64,000 nt of DNA from assembly GCF_025717045.1 (NCBI RefSeq), contig NZ_JAOVZN010000005.1:620001-684000 (forward strand). The letters run 5' to 3'. The DNA is from Flavobacterium sp. SH_e (GTDB taxonomy: Bacteria > Bacteroidota > Bacteroidia > Flavobacteriales > Flavobacteriaceae). This document shows, piece by piece, positions 45,063 through 53,968 of this stretch. Each line of letters begins with the position of its first letter. The stretch's first letter is position 1. The position numbers and the translations under genes are program-made. The notes beneath the pieces were generated by a model. The model ran no database searches. It was given only the letters and a program-made list of their open reading frames with translations, and had not been told where the DNA came from.

Positions 45063-45097
45063 AAAAAAGCCCGAAACTTATAGTCTTCGGGCTTTTT
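45063..45097 (-). terminator. Intrinsic terminator after the small unit upstream of rtcB
   Basis: AAAAAAGCCCGAA pairs with TTCGGGCTTTTTT around a ten-base loop. It lies between the small reading frame and rtcB, so it either ends an independent small RNA or acts as an attenuator. Confidence 0.88.
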
Positions 45098-45118
45098 TAT
45101 ATATCTAAAAATGTATTT

Positions 45119-45202
45119 CTAAGATTGAAATAAGCCACGAAGAATTACTTCACCAAAACCATTTGGTGTAAAGCTCTGAGATGTTGATGTAAGTACAAAC
45201 AC
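45119..45202 (-). CDS. 27-residue reading frame in a structured small transcript
   Basis: Starting at GTG 45202 the frame reads VFVLTSTSQSFTPNGFG and ends EVILRGLFQS with TAG at 45119. Codon use fits the neighbours. The coding DNA also folds: ACGAAGAA just before the start (45206-45213) pairs exactly with TTCTTCGT within the frame (45137-45144), and CACCAAA/TTTGGTG (45151-45168) makes an inner hairpin. An in-frame TAA four codons earlier fixes the start at this GTG. It could be a leader peptide or a chance frame in a structured RNA. Confidence 0.45.
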   Translation of the reverse strand: MFVLTSTSQSFTPNGFGEVILRGLFQS

Positions 45203-45241
45203 TATTTCTTCGTTTTAAAAGGTTATTATTTTTTTCGTCTG

Positions 45242-45273
45242 CAAATATTCAGAATTGTTTTTTGATTTTCCAA
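45242..45273 (-). promoter_or_regulatory. Promoter of the small unit upstream of rtcB
   Basis: Minus strand: TTG (45273-45271), 21 bases, AATATTTG (45249-45242), one mismatch to TAnnTTTG, then C. Confidence 0.5.
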
Positions 45274-45417
45274 ATTTATTTTAAAGAAAATTCATCAAAA
45301 TAAATTTTAGAAATATTAGCAGAACTTACAAAACCATAGCTACTAATTTAAAAATCAAACAATTACAAGAAAACTTATATCAAAAAAAATAAATCAAAAA
45401 TTTTGGATTAATGAACA

Positions 45418-45446
45418 AAAAAAGCCCTGATTTCTCAGAGCTTTTT
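45418..45446 (-). terminator. Terminator of the two-component system
   Basis: AAAAAGCcCTGA pairs with TCAGaGCTTTTT around TTTC (one internal mismatch), ending in a T-run on the minus strand. The 45274-45417 stretch to its left is AT-rich and holds nothing I can name. Confidence 0.75.
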
Positions 45447-45468
45447 ATATTATTTAAGTGAATTTCAA

Positions 45469-46185
45469 TTATTCAGTAACTTTGCTTTTTACAACTAATC
45501 TGAATCCTTCACCGTGAATATTTAAGATTTCAACATCTTCATCTGCTTTTAAATATTTTCTCAGTTTCGCGATGTAAACATCCATACTTCTTGAAGTAAA
45601 GTAGTTATCATCTCTCCAGATTTTAGTTAAAGCTAATTCTCTCGGCATTAAATCATTTTCGTGAAGAATTAACATTTTAAGCAATTCATTTTCTTTTGGA
45701 GATAATTTAATTGGCTCTTCATCTTGGTAAGTCAAGAATCTAAGTTTTGAATTTAAATGGAATTTACCAATGTTAAACTCAAACTGAACTTGCTCAGCTT
45801 TTGTATCAGCAGATTTTCTTTGAATGATTGCTTTAATTTTCATTAAAAGAACTTCTGAATCAAAAGGTTTATTTAAATAGTCATCTGCACCAGCTTTATA
45901 ACCTTTTAACACATCTTCTTTCATAGATTTTGCTGTTAAAAAGATAATTGGCACTTCACTGTTCTTTTCTCTAATTTCTTTGGCTAAAGTGTAACCATCT
46001 TTATAAGGCATCATGACATCAAGAATACATAAATCATATACATCTTTCTTGAATTTTTCGAAACCTTCCATACCGTTTTTAGCTAAAGTAACTTCAAAGT
46101 CATTTAACATTAGATAATCTTTAAGAACCGCCCCAAAATTTAGGTCATCTTCTACTAAAAGTATTCTTTTGTTAGTATTTTCCAT
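45469..46185 (-). CDS. OmpR-family response regulator
   Basis: 238 residues. Receiver domain with the phospho-acceptor Asp56 in LCILDVMMPYKDGY and Lys in IFLTAKSMKEDV; the C-terminal winged helix reads ELALTKIWRDDNYFTSRSMDVYIAKLRKYL. Partner of the histidine kinase three bases upstream. The pair resembles RprX/RprY of Bacteroides. Confidence 0.94.
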   Translation of the reverse strand: MENTNKRILLVEDDLNFGAVLKDYLMLNDFEVTLAKNGMEGFEKFKKDVYDLCILDVMMPYKDGYTLAKEIREKNSEVPIIFLTAKSMKEDVLKGYKAGADDYLNKPFDSEVLLMKIKAIIQRKSADTKAEQVQFEFNIGKFHLNSKLRFLTYQDEEPIKLSPKENELLKMLILHENDLMPRELALTKIWRDDNYFTSRSMDVYIAKLRKYLKADEDVEILNIHGEGFRLVVKSKVTE

Positions 46186-46188
46186 ATT

Positions 46189-47778
46189 TTAATTTATTAA
46201 TGGTATTTTTATTATAAAGGTGCTACCCTTTCCTTTTTCGCTTTCTACATATACTTGACCATTGTGATCTTCTACTATTCTCTTTACGTAAGCAAGTCCT
46301 AAACCATGTCCTTTCACATTATGAAGATCTCCAGTATGTTCTCTGTAAAACTTCTCAAACACTCGTTTTTGAGCTATCTTACTCATTCCTAACCCATGAT
46401 CTCTCACTTTTATCAAAATCATATCTTTAATGTTCTCAGTAAAGATTTCGATTTCTGGTTCATCGGGTGAATATTTAATGGCATTTTCCAAAATATTAAC
46501 CAACACGTTTGTAAAGTGAACTTCATTTATCAAAGAGGTTGTTCTTGCCGCATTATAATGCTTTACTACAGTACCTTTTCTGTCTTCTAGAATTAAGTTT
46601 ACGTGCTCTATCGCATCATCAATTACATCTGTAACCACGGTTGGTTCTTTTGTAATATCAAGCTCTCTCTTTTCTAGTTTAGAAATACGCAGTACATTTT
46701 CAACCTGAGCGTGCATTCTTTTATTTTCGTCCCTAATCATTTGAAGATAACGATAAACCTTTTCTTTATCTTCAATAACTTTTGGACTTCTTATAGCATC
46801 TAATGCTAAATTTATGGTTGCAATTGGAGTTTTAAACTCATGCGTCATATTATTAATAAAATCGGTTTTGATTTCAGAAATATGCTTCTGACGCAATAAT
46901 TGATTTAACGCACTTGTGTATGCAACTATAATAATTAATGTAAAAACTATAGATAAAATAGTTATACTTAACAATTCAGATAATAAAAATTTCTTTTTAT
47001 GCGGGAAAGTGACCGATAATTCATACCTACTATTCCCTTCATTATCCGTATAAATAGGAATACTGTAAGTTGCTTCTTTATCTAAAGAATGAAATCCATC
47101 AGATTTAATCTTGGTTGGAATTCCACTACTATATATCCCAAATTCGAACTTCGTTTTAACCTCATATTCTTCCAGTTCTTTCTTCAATAATTTATAAAGC
47201 TTGTCTTTTGTAATCCTCCCTTCGATTGGAGTTAAAGCCGCAATATCTTTATATTGAATCTGCTGTTGAACTTTATTTAGAATATCTAAACTTCCTGATT
47301 TTTCAATTTTTAGATCAGGAATAATACTTTGTCCTAAATTATTATTATCGATACCGTTGTTGTTGTTATAAACCTCAGTTACCCTTTTTGAACTAAAATT
47401 TTTAAAACGCTCACTACTGAACTTTTTATTAAAAAGCGACCCATTGATGTCATAATCTTCAGATGTTAACGTGCTTGAATAAACAATTGTTTTATTTGTT
47501 TTTGGGTTTCTTTGCACATAAAGCACTTCCAGTAAATCTTCTTTTTTTGGAATTTTCCCCGTACTGTCTTTTATACGGTTGTATTTGTCATAGAAACTGT
47601 ACTCTTCTTGTTGCTCAAGCTTATCTGCAACATTTCCAATTACTTGAGTAACGTGGTATTTAAATTGCTCTTCATTATTTTTGAACGAAGAATTGAACCA
47701 AAACACTTGTACCAGAATTATCCCTATCAAGGACAGACTCATCAGTAAAACAAGTATTCTAAAAAATAATTTATTCAT
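46189..47778 (-). CDS. Sensor histidine kinase
   Basis: 529 residues. A first membrane helix (about 7-28), a periplasmic sensing region of about 230 residues, and a second helix (about 268-290). H-box NNMTHEFKTPIATINLALDA, N-box NILENAIKYSPDEPE, G boxes VRDHGLGMS and GHGLGLAYVKRIVEDH. It phosphorylates the regulator encoded three bases downstream. Signal unknown. Confidence 0.95.
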   Translation of the reverse strand: MNKLFFRILVLLMSLSLIGIILVQVFWFNSSFKNNEEQFKYHVTQVIGNVADKLEQQEEYSFYDKYNRIKDSTGKIPKKEDLLEVLYVQRNPKTNKTIVYSSTLTSEDYDINGSLFNKKFSSERFKNFSSKRVTEVYNNNNGIDNNNLGQSIIPDLKIEKSGSLDILNKVQQQIQYKDIAALTPIEGRITKDKLYKLLKKELEEYEVKTKFEFGIYSSGIPTKIKSDGFHSLDKEATYSIPIYTDNEGNSRYELSVTFPHKKKFLLSELLSITILSIVFTLIIIVAYTSALNQLLRQKHISEIKTDFINNMTHEFKTPIATINLALDAIRSPKVIEDKEKVYRYLQMIRDENKRMHAQVENVLRISKLEKRELDITKEPTVVTDVIDDAIEHVNLILEDRKGTVVKHYNAARTTSLINEVHFTNVLVNILENAIKYSPDEPEIEIFTENIKDMILIKVRDHGLGMSKIAQKRVFEKFYREHTGDLHNVKGHGLGLAYVKRIVEDHNGQVYVESEKGKGSTFIIKIPLIN

Positions 47779-47837
47779 CGAAACAAAATTAATATTTTAA
47801 CAATATACTAAATAATACATTAACCAAATATTAACAT

Positions 47838-48434
47838 TTAAGACTGTTTTTGTTTTATATTTAAAATTTTAAGAATTTTAACAACTTCTTCTTTAGCATT
47901 TTTAAGATTATTGTTATTAATCACGAAATTGCTCTCAGAAATTCGTTTTTCGTCATTCCACTGCATTTTCATTCTACTTAAAACTTGTTCCCTAGTAGTT
48001 TTATCTCTCTTTATAACACGTTCTATCCTTACTTCTTCTGGGGCCGTAACGGTTATAATTACATCACAATCTTTATAACGTCCGCTTTCAAATAAAATGG
48101 CTGCTTCGTACATAACATAATCATGATTTTCATACTTTTTCATCCAAGCCTCAAAATCACTTTTTACCGCTGGATGCACAATTGCATTTAATTTTCCTAA
48201 TTGCTCTTTATCATTAAAAACGATCTGAGCTAATTTTGCTCTATCTAAAACTTCTCCATCAAAAATACTGCCACCAAAAGCAGATTTTACTTCTGCGAGA
48301 ATATTTTTTGATTGCATTACTCTTTTGGCACCATCATCAGCGATATAAACAGGAACGCCCATTTCTTCAAAATAGTTCGCAATAGTTGTTTTACCACTGC
48401 CAATTCCTCCTGTAAGACCAATAACTTTTGTCAT
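47838..48434 (-). CDS. coaE: Dephospho-CoA kinase
   Basis: 198 residues. P-loop GLTGGIGSGKTTIANYFEEMG, then VPVYIADDGAKRVM and the lid region VIKRDKTTREQVLSRMKMQW. Final step of coenzyme A synthesis. It follows a glycosyltransferase gene after two bases and precedes the histidine kinase by 59. Confidence 0.95.
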   Translation of the reverse strand: MTKVIGLTGGIGSGKTTIANYFEEMGVPVYIADDGAKRVMQSKNILAEVKSAFGGSIFDGEVLDRAKLAQIVFNDKEQLGKLNAIVHPAVKSDFEAWMKKYENHDYVMYEAAILFESGRYKDCDVIITVTAPEEVRIERVIKRDKTTREQVLSRMKMQWNDEKRISESNFVINNNNLKNAKEEVVKILKILNIKQKQS

Positions 48435-48436
48435 TC

Positions 48437-49435
48437 TTATAATTTAAAAAACATACGCGGAAAAGCTTCCTGTGGTTTTTTCTTTAACAAAATCACTTTA
48501 ATATATGATTTAAGAAATCCTGTTCCGTAACCAAAAAATTGTTTCCACACTGCAATTACAGATAGATATCCAATCTTAATACTTTTATTCTGAACACTAG
48601 CTGTAAGAAAAATTATAACGAAATATACGAAATATAATTGTAATAAAATATCAATATTGAAAATTAACAATAAAAAAGCTAATAATAATCCCAGAATAAA
48701 CAAGGTAGGAAAGAAAAAAGTTAATTTATTATGTTCTGGATACCAGCTATTTAAAATAGGTCTTGCAATTCCAAATTTATTAACCTGAATAGAAAATTTT
48801 TCCCAATCAATTCTTCTTTTATGGTACACATAAGCTTCTTTAAACAGCTTTGTTTCGAAACCTAAATTCCATAAACGAATCGACAAATCAGGATCTTCTC
48901 CTGGGTGGATGTTTCCAAAACCTTTTGATGCTTCAAAGGCTTTTTTAGAAATTCCCATATTGAAACTACGCGGCTGAAATTTGTTTATTTTCTCAGAACC
49001 ACCTCTAATTCCACCAGTTGTCAAAAAGGAAGTCATAGCAAAATTGATGGCTTTCTGAATATCAGAAAAACTATCTAAAGCTTTATCTGGCCCTCCAAAA
49101 CAATCTACATAATTGCTATCTAATTCTTTTCGAACTTCTGTCAAATATTGCGACGGAATAATACAATCTGAATCAAAAATGATAAAATAATCGCCTCTCG
49201 CCCTCTCCATCCCAAAATTTCTGGAATCTCCCGGTCCTGAATTTTCTTTAAAATAATATGATATATTTAATTTTCCTTGATAATTCATCACCACGTCTCG
49301 ACATGGAATTGAAGATCCATCTTCGACAAGAACAATTTCAAAAGCTTCATTATAATCAGATTTTGAGAGACTTTCCAAAAGCTCATCAACTTCATCAGGA
49401 CGATTATACACGGGTATAATTAAAGAAAAAATCAT
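48437..49435 (-). CDS. Family 2 glycosyltransferase with C-terminal membrane helices
   Basis: 332 residues from ATG 49435 (MIFSLIIPVYNRPDEVDELL). GT-A fold: nucleotide-sugar site FSLIIPVYNRPDEV, the DxD-like motif in YFIIFDSDCIIPSQY, and the acceptor-side FGNIHPGEDPDLSIRLWNLG. Helices near residues 245-285 anchor it in the membrane. It likely builds a cell-surface polysaccharide or glycolipid. It overlaps no gene but lies two bases before coaE. Confidence 0.88.
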   Translation of the reverse strand: MIFSLIIPVYNRPDEVDELLESLSKSDYNEAFEIVLVEDGSSIPCRDVVMNYQGKLNISYYFKENSGPGDSRNFGMERARGDYFIIFDSDCIIPSQYLTEVRKELDSNYVDCFGGPDKALDSFSDIQKAINFAMTSFLTTGGIRGGSEKINKFQPRSFNMGISKKAFEASKGFGNIHPGEDPDLSIRLWNLGFETKLFKEAYVYHKRRIDWEKFSIQVNKFGIARPILNSWYPEHNKLTFFFPTLFILGLLLAFLLLIFNIDILLQLYFVYFVIIFLTASVQNKSIKIGYLSVIAVWKQFFGYGTGFLKSYIKVILLKKKPQEAFPRMFFKL

Positions 49436-49506
49436 AGCAGAATGCGCGTTATTAAGGGGTATATTTTTAATGTTGTAAAATTTTAACAAAGATATGGTAT
49501 ATTAAC

Positions 49507-49539
49507 AAAAAAACCATCAACTTTTGGCTGATGGTTTTT
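49507..49539 (-). terminator. Terminator of the bamD-fabV operon
   Basis: AAAACCATCA pairs with TGATGGTTTT around a nine-base loop; it runs into a T-run on the minus strand. Confidence 0.88.
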
Positions 49540-49561
49540 CGTTTTACTTAGTAAAATATTG

Positions 49562-50752
49562 TTATTTGATACTTTCAATCTCTACAACTTCGTTTGTGTC
49601 TGCATTATAATCAACACCAGGCACTTCAAATCCGAATAGATTCAAGAAATCACTTCTATAACCAGCTAAATCACCAATTTCTGGCAATGTTTCTGTAGTT
49701 GCTTCTAACCACAATTTAGCTACTTTTTCTTGAACGTCCTCACGCATTTCCCAATCATCAATTCTGATTCTTCCTTTTTCATCAACAGGAACTTCAGAAC
49801 CATTGTATAACCTGTCTTGGAATAAGCGCTGAATTTGCTCGATACATCCTTCATGAATTCCTTCTTCTTTCATGATTTTGTATAAAAGAGAAATATATAA
49901 TGGAATTACTGGAATTGCAGAACTTGCTTGAGTAACTAAAGCTTTATTTACAGAAACATAAGCTTTTCCACCAATAGATTTTAAAGAATCTTCGATAGTA
50001 AATGCAGTAGCCTCTAAGTGATCTTTTGCACGACCGATTGTTCCTTTTCTGTAAACTGCTTCAGTTAATGATGGTCCTATATAAGAATAAGCAACTGTTA
50101 CAGCTCCTTCAGCTAATAAATTTTCAGCTTTCAAAGCATCAATCCACATTGCCCAGTCTTCACCTCCCATAACTGCTACAGTGTTTTCAATATCTTCCTC
50201 ATTTGCAGGAGCAATAGAGACATCTGAAACTTTTCCGGTATGAAAATCAACAGTTTTATTTGTAAATGTTTGTCCAATAGGTTTTAAAACTGAACGGTGC
50301 GTAACACCTGTATTTGGGTTTGTGCGTACTGGCGAAGCTAAACTATAAATTACAAGATCAACTTGTCCTAAATCAGCTTTGATTAAGTCTAGCGTTTCTC
50401 TTTTGATTTCGTTTGAGAAAGCATCACCGTTAATACTTTTTGCATATAAACCTGCTTTACTAGCTTCTTTTTCGAATGCTGCAGAATTATACCATCCCGG
50501 AGAAGCTGTTTTTCCTTCAACTGGTGGTTTTTCAAAAAACACTCCAATTGTTGATGCACCAGAACCAAAAGCACTAGTAATTCTTGAAGCCAATCCGAAA
50601 CCTGTAGAAGCACCAATTACTAAAACTTTTTTAGCACCAGCGATTTCTCCTTTAGATTTTACGTATTCGATTTGATTTTTTACATTTTGCTCAGCTCCCG
50701 TTGGGTGGGCAGTCAAACAAATAAATCCTCTCATTCTAGGTTCTATAATCAT
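49562..50752 (-). CDS. fabV: FabV-type trans-2-enoyl-ACP/CoA reductase
   Basis: 396 residues, the large enoyl reductase class (FabI is about 260). N-terminal MIIEPRMRGFICLTAHPTG and the cofactor site KKVLVIGASTGFGLASRI; catalytic Tyr-x8-Lys in YRKGTIGRAKDHLEAT, where the residue after the Lys is Asp rather than the second Lys of some FabVs. It performs the last reduction of each fatty acid elongation cycle and is known to resist triclosan. Last gene of a seven-gene operon. Confidence 0.93.
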   Translation of the reverse strand: MIIEPRMRGFICLTAHPTGAEQNVKNQIEYVKSKGEIAGAKKVLVIGASTGFGLASRITSAFGSGASTIGVFFEKPPVEGKTASPGWYNSAAFEKEASKAGLYAKSINGDAFSNEIKRETLDLIKADLGQVDLVIYSLASPVRTNPNTGVTHRSVLKPIGQTFTNKTVDFHTGKVSDVSIAPANEEDIENTVAVMGGEDWAMWIDALKAENLLAEGAVTVAYSYIGPSLTEAVYRKGTIGRAKDHLEATAFTIEDSLKSIGGKAYVSVNKALVTQASSAIPVIPLYISLLYKIMKEEGIHEGCIEQIQRLFQDRLYNGSEVPVDEKGRIRIDDWEMREDVQEKVAKLWLEATTETLPEIGDLAGYRSDFLNLFGFEVPGVDYNADTNEVVEIESIK

Positions 50753-50774
50753 CTTGCAATTATTTTTTTTTGTA

Positions 50775-51296
50775 TTATTTCAATTTCAGTTTTAATTTTT
50801 CAAAAATAGACATTTTATCCTTAACCCTTTTCATATTAGCGCTCATATTGTCAATAAAATTTGGGTTTAATGCATTTTTCTTGGCTTCTTTATAAAAGTT
50901 ATAAGCGTCAGTATATTGGTTTTCGTACTCCGCCATTCTACCTAATTCACTGTTATAAGAAGAGTTATCAGCGTTTTCTAAATTTGCTTTAGTAAAATCA
51001 ATATGCTTTTTTGCTTCTTCATATCTTCCAATATCAATTAGCAAATAAGTATAATTTAGATATGGCGCAGGATATTTAGGATCAAATTTCATGGCCAATT
51101 TATAGTGGTAAATTCCTTTTTCGAAATCGCTTAACTTATTGTAATAAATCCATCCTAAATGATTGTGTGCTTTTCCAAAATCAGGATACTGAGATAGTAT
51201 TTCTTCCAGCAATTCTTTGGCATCTGCTGAGTTTCCCTCAGAAATTAACGAATCTGCTTTTATAAACTGATTTTCGTAAAAACTTAGACTTTCCAT
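50775..51296 (-). CDS. TPR-repeat protein
   Basis: 173 residues, TPR-type helices (SEGNSADAKELLEEILSQYP; FGKAHNHLGWIYYNKLSDFE; KGIYHYKLAMKFDPKYPAPY). No signal peptide, so probably cytosolic. It lies nine bases after recN and 22 bases before fabV, in the same operon. Partner unknown. Confidence 0.8.
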   Translation of the reverse strand: MESLSFYENQFIKADSLISEGNSADAKELLEEILSQYPDFGKAHNHLGWIYYNKLSDFEKGIYHYKLAMKFDPKYPAPYLNYTYLLIDIGRYEEAKKHIDFTKANLENADNSSYNSELGRMAEYENQYTDAYNFYKEAKKNALNPNFIDNMSANMKRVKDKMSIFEKLKLKLK

Positions 51297-51305
51297 TGTG
51301 GTATT

Positions 51306-52958
51306 TTAATTCAGTAATTGTTTTGCATGATTTAAAGCCGAATCTGAAATATTTGCTCCAGATAACATTTGAGCAATTTCGATAATTCGATCTTCTTGTG
51401 ATAAAAGCCTTAACTCTGACTGTGTATCGTCTCCAATAGTAGATTTAGAAACTTTGAAGTGAGAATCTCCTTTTGCGGCGATCTGCGGTAAATGCGTGAT
51501 AGCAAATATCTGCATTGTTGAGCTCATTTCTTTCATAATCTCACCCATTCTAATTGCAATTTCTCCAGAAACTCCAGTATCAATTTCATCAAAAATCAAT
51601 GTTGGTAATTTGGAATATTTAGCCAAAATTGCTTTGACAGCTAACATTATACGAGACATTTCTCCGCCAGAAGCTACTTTTTTTAATAAACCAAAATCGG
51701 TTCCTTTATTGGCAGAAAACAAGAATTGTAATTCATCTTTTCCGTTTTGAAAATACGTTTCCGAAGGAAGCAACTCAATATTGAAACGAGCATTCGGCAT
51801 TCCTAATGTTTCTAAAATTGAAATTAACTGTTCTGATAATTTCGGAATTGCATTTACTCTATTTTCATGTATTTTAGATGCATAATCATCTAGTTCAGAA
51901 GCTTTTTCTTCGATAAATTTAGACAAGGAAGCTATTTCTTCATCCATATTATCAAGCTCTAATAAAGAATTTCCTAAATCAGACTGAATCTGAAGCAAAT
52001 CGTCTACAGAACTTACCTGATGTTTTTTCTGCAAATTATAAATCAATTGCAATTTTTGACTTACTAACTCCAATTGCACTGGATCATTCAATAATTTTTC
52101 TGAACAGTTTACTAATTCCTTCGAAATATCATCAAATTCAATAGTTAAACTTGTTATTCTTTCAAATAAATTTTGATATTCTACAGAAAAAGGAGCTACT
52201 TTTTGCAATGCATTTTTAATTTCATTTAAATTATGAAAAACACCAAATTGCTCTTCATTTGCAATTGCTAAAGATTTATCTAGAGATTCTTTAATTATCT
52301 CAACATTATTTAGCTTTTCGTAGTCAGCTTCTAATTCTTCTTGTTCTCCAGATTTTAATTGAGCGGCAACCAATTCATTCAATAAAAATGTATGGTATTC
52401 TTGCTCTTTTCCAGCATCGCTTTGTTTTTTAAGCAAAGCATTCAATTTCGATTTATCTGACTTATAAGATTTAAGCAGTTTTTGATATTCAGCAATTATT
52501 TCTCCATTATTTGCAATGGCATCAATAATTTTAAACTGAACATTTTCTTCCGATAATTCCTGAGTTTGCTGTTGCGAATGAATATCAATCAAATACAAAC
52601 TCAAATCTTGCAATTCTTGAAGATTTACAGGACTGTCATTTATAAAAGCACGAGATTTACCTGAAGGCAAAATTTCTCTTCTAATGATTGTTTCATCTTC
52701 ATAATCTAAATCATTAGCTTCAAAAAACTCTTTTAAATTGTATTTTCCAATTTCAAATTGTGCTTCAATAACACATTTTTCTTCTTTATTTTTTAACGAG
52801 GTCAAATCAGCTCTCTTTCCTAAAACAAGACCGATCGCTCCCAAAATAATAGATTTCCCTGCTCCTGTCTCCCCTGTAATTATAGAAAAACCTTTAGAAA
52901 AATCTATAGATAGCTTTTCAATAAGAGCATAATTTTTAATTGACAGTGATGTAATCAT
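51306..52958 (-). CDS. recN: DNA repair protein RecN
   Basis: 550 residues. SMC-like ATPase: Walker A GETGAGKSIILGAIGLVLG, signature VASGGEMSRIMLAVKAIL, Walker B TLIFDEIDTGVSG, with long coiled coils (about 150-380) between the two halves. It holds broken DNA ends together for recombination. Part of the bamD-to-fabV operon. Confidence 0.96.
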   Translation of the reverse strand: MITSLSIKNYALIEKLSIDFSKGFSIITGETGAGKSIILGAIGLVLGKRADLTSLKNKEEKCVIEAQFEIGKYNLKEFFEANDLDYEDETIIRREILPSGKSRAFINDSPVNLQELQDLSLYLIDIHSQQQTQELSEENVQFKIIDAIANNGEIIAEYQKLLKSYKSDKSKLNALLKKQSDAGKEQEYHTFLLNELVAAQLKSGEQEELEADYEKLNNVEIIKESLDKSLAIANEEQFGVFHNLNEIKNALQKVAPFSVEYQNLFERITSLTIEFDDISKELVNCSEKLLNDPVQLELVSQKLQLIYNLQKKHQVSSVDDLLQIQSDLGNSLLELDNMDEEIASLSKFIEEKASELDDYASKIHENRVNAIPKLSEQLISILETLGMPNARFNIELLPSETYFQNGKDELQFLFSANKGTDFGLLKKVASGGEMSRIMLAVKAILAKYSKLPTLIFDEIDTGVSGEIAIRMGEIMKEMSSTMQIFAITHLPQIAAKGDSHFKVSKSTIGDDTQSELRLLSQEDRIIEIAQMLSGANISDSALNHAKQLLN

Positions 52959-53013
52959 AGGGCAATTTTATAAAAATAAAGATTAAGGAAGATTATAAAT
53001 TTGAAAACAGATT

Positions 53014-53898
53014 TTAATATTTAATCTGTGACCATTTGCTAGAATTTAACGGAGACACTTTATTTAAAACATCTGTTAAATCGGTAATTGTAATACTTGG
53101 CCCGCCAGAAAAAATAGAAACAATTTCATCTGATTTTGCATCAAAGAAAACTCGGGTTATAAAAGCATTTGGCTTAACCGAATTCAATTTACCAATAAGC
53201 ATTAATGAAGATTTTATTTTTTCTTTAGAAGCTTTTAAATCAACGGTCATTCCGTCTAAACCATTATGATAAGCAAACATTACCTGGCGTAAATCACTGT
53301 ATGTTGGCGCAATCATATCGTTAATTAAGTAATAACGATTCTGAATTCCGTCTGCCTGACTCCAGCCTTTAAATCCGCCTTGTTGCGCTACATTGGCAAT
53401 ATTTTGTGCAGTTTGAAGATACTGATTTCCTGCTCCCATCTGGAAAGTATCAGCATCCATTCCTAAAATTAAATAGCAATAAAAGGATACAACGGAAACC
53501 AAATTTGACTCATAAGTAGTCGGATTAAACAAAAGCGGTTCGTACTCTGTATATCTAAAATTGAAATCTTTATCGTTGTAATTTAAAACTGGAGAAGAAT
53601 AAGTAGAATTAAAGATCAATCTTGAAGATTGAACCTGAATTGTTCCTGTAAATTGATCTGAACTGTTTGATGACAAAGTAATATACATCGAACAGTTGAT
53701 CCTTTCATTCTGTTTAAGAGTTGCACCAGTCCAATCGGTTTTATTTACAAATTCAGACAAAGAAGTCTGAAGCGTTTTAAAAACCTGATTATTTGGGTTT
53801 GTTAGACGTTCTGTATTGATAGTTACTGTACAGTTTAGCTGTTGAGCCTGCACAAAACCAAAGCTTAAAAATACTAATAGTGTAACTATTTTATTCAT
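53014..53898 (-). CDS. DUF4835 secreted protein (possible type IX secretion factor)
   Basis: 294 residues with signal peptide MNKIVTLLVFLSFGFVQAQ and the family start LNCTVTINTERLTNPN. Some databases link DUF4835 to type IX secretion (PorD); I recall this but cannot check it. It lies 70 bases after coaBC and 55 before recN in the operon. Confidence 0.85.
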   Translation of the reverse strand: MNKIVTLLVFLSFGFVQAQQLNCTVTINTERLTNPNNQVFKTLQTSLSEFVNKTDWTGATLKQNERINCSMYITLSSNSSDQFTGTIQVQSSRLIFNSTYSSPVLNYNDKDFNFRYTEYEPLLFNPTTYESNLVSVVSFYCYLILGMDADTFQMGAGNQYLQTAQNIANVAQQGGFKGWSQADGIQNRYYLINDMIAPTYSDLRQVMFAYHNGLDGMTVDLKASKEKIKSSLMLIGKLNSVKPNAFITRVFFDAKSDEIVSIFSGGPSITITDLTDVLNKVSPLNSSKWSQIKY

Positions 53899-53968
53899 AA
53901 TCGTCTATATATTTAATTTTACAAACATAAGTTGTTTCCAAATTATGTTTTCGGCGTATATTCTCAAT

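Noticed and set aside
45063..45260. tmRNA, 6S, SRP or RNase P RNA in the spacer before rtcB
   Set aside because: None of the conserved sequence marks I know for these RNAs is present.
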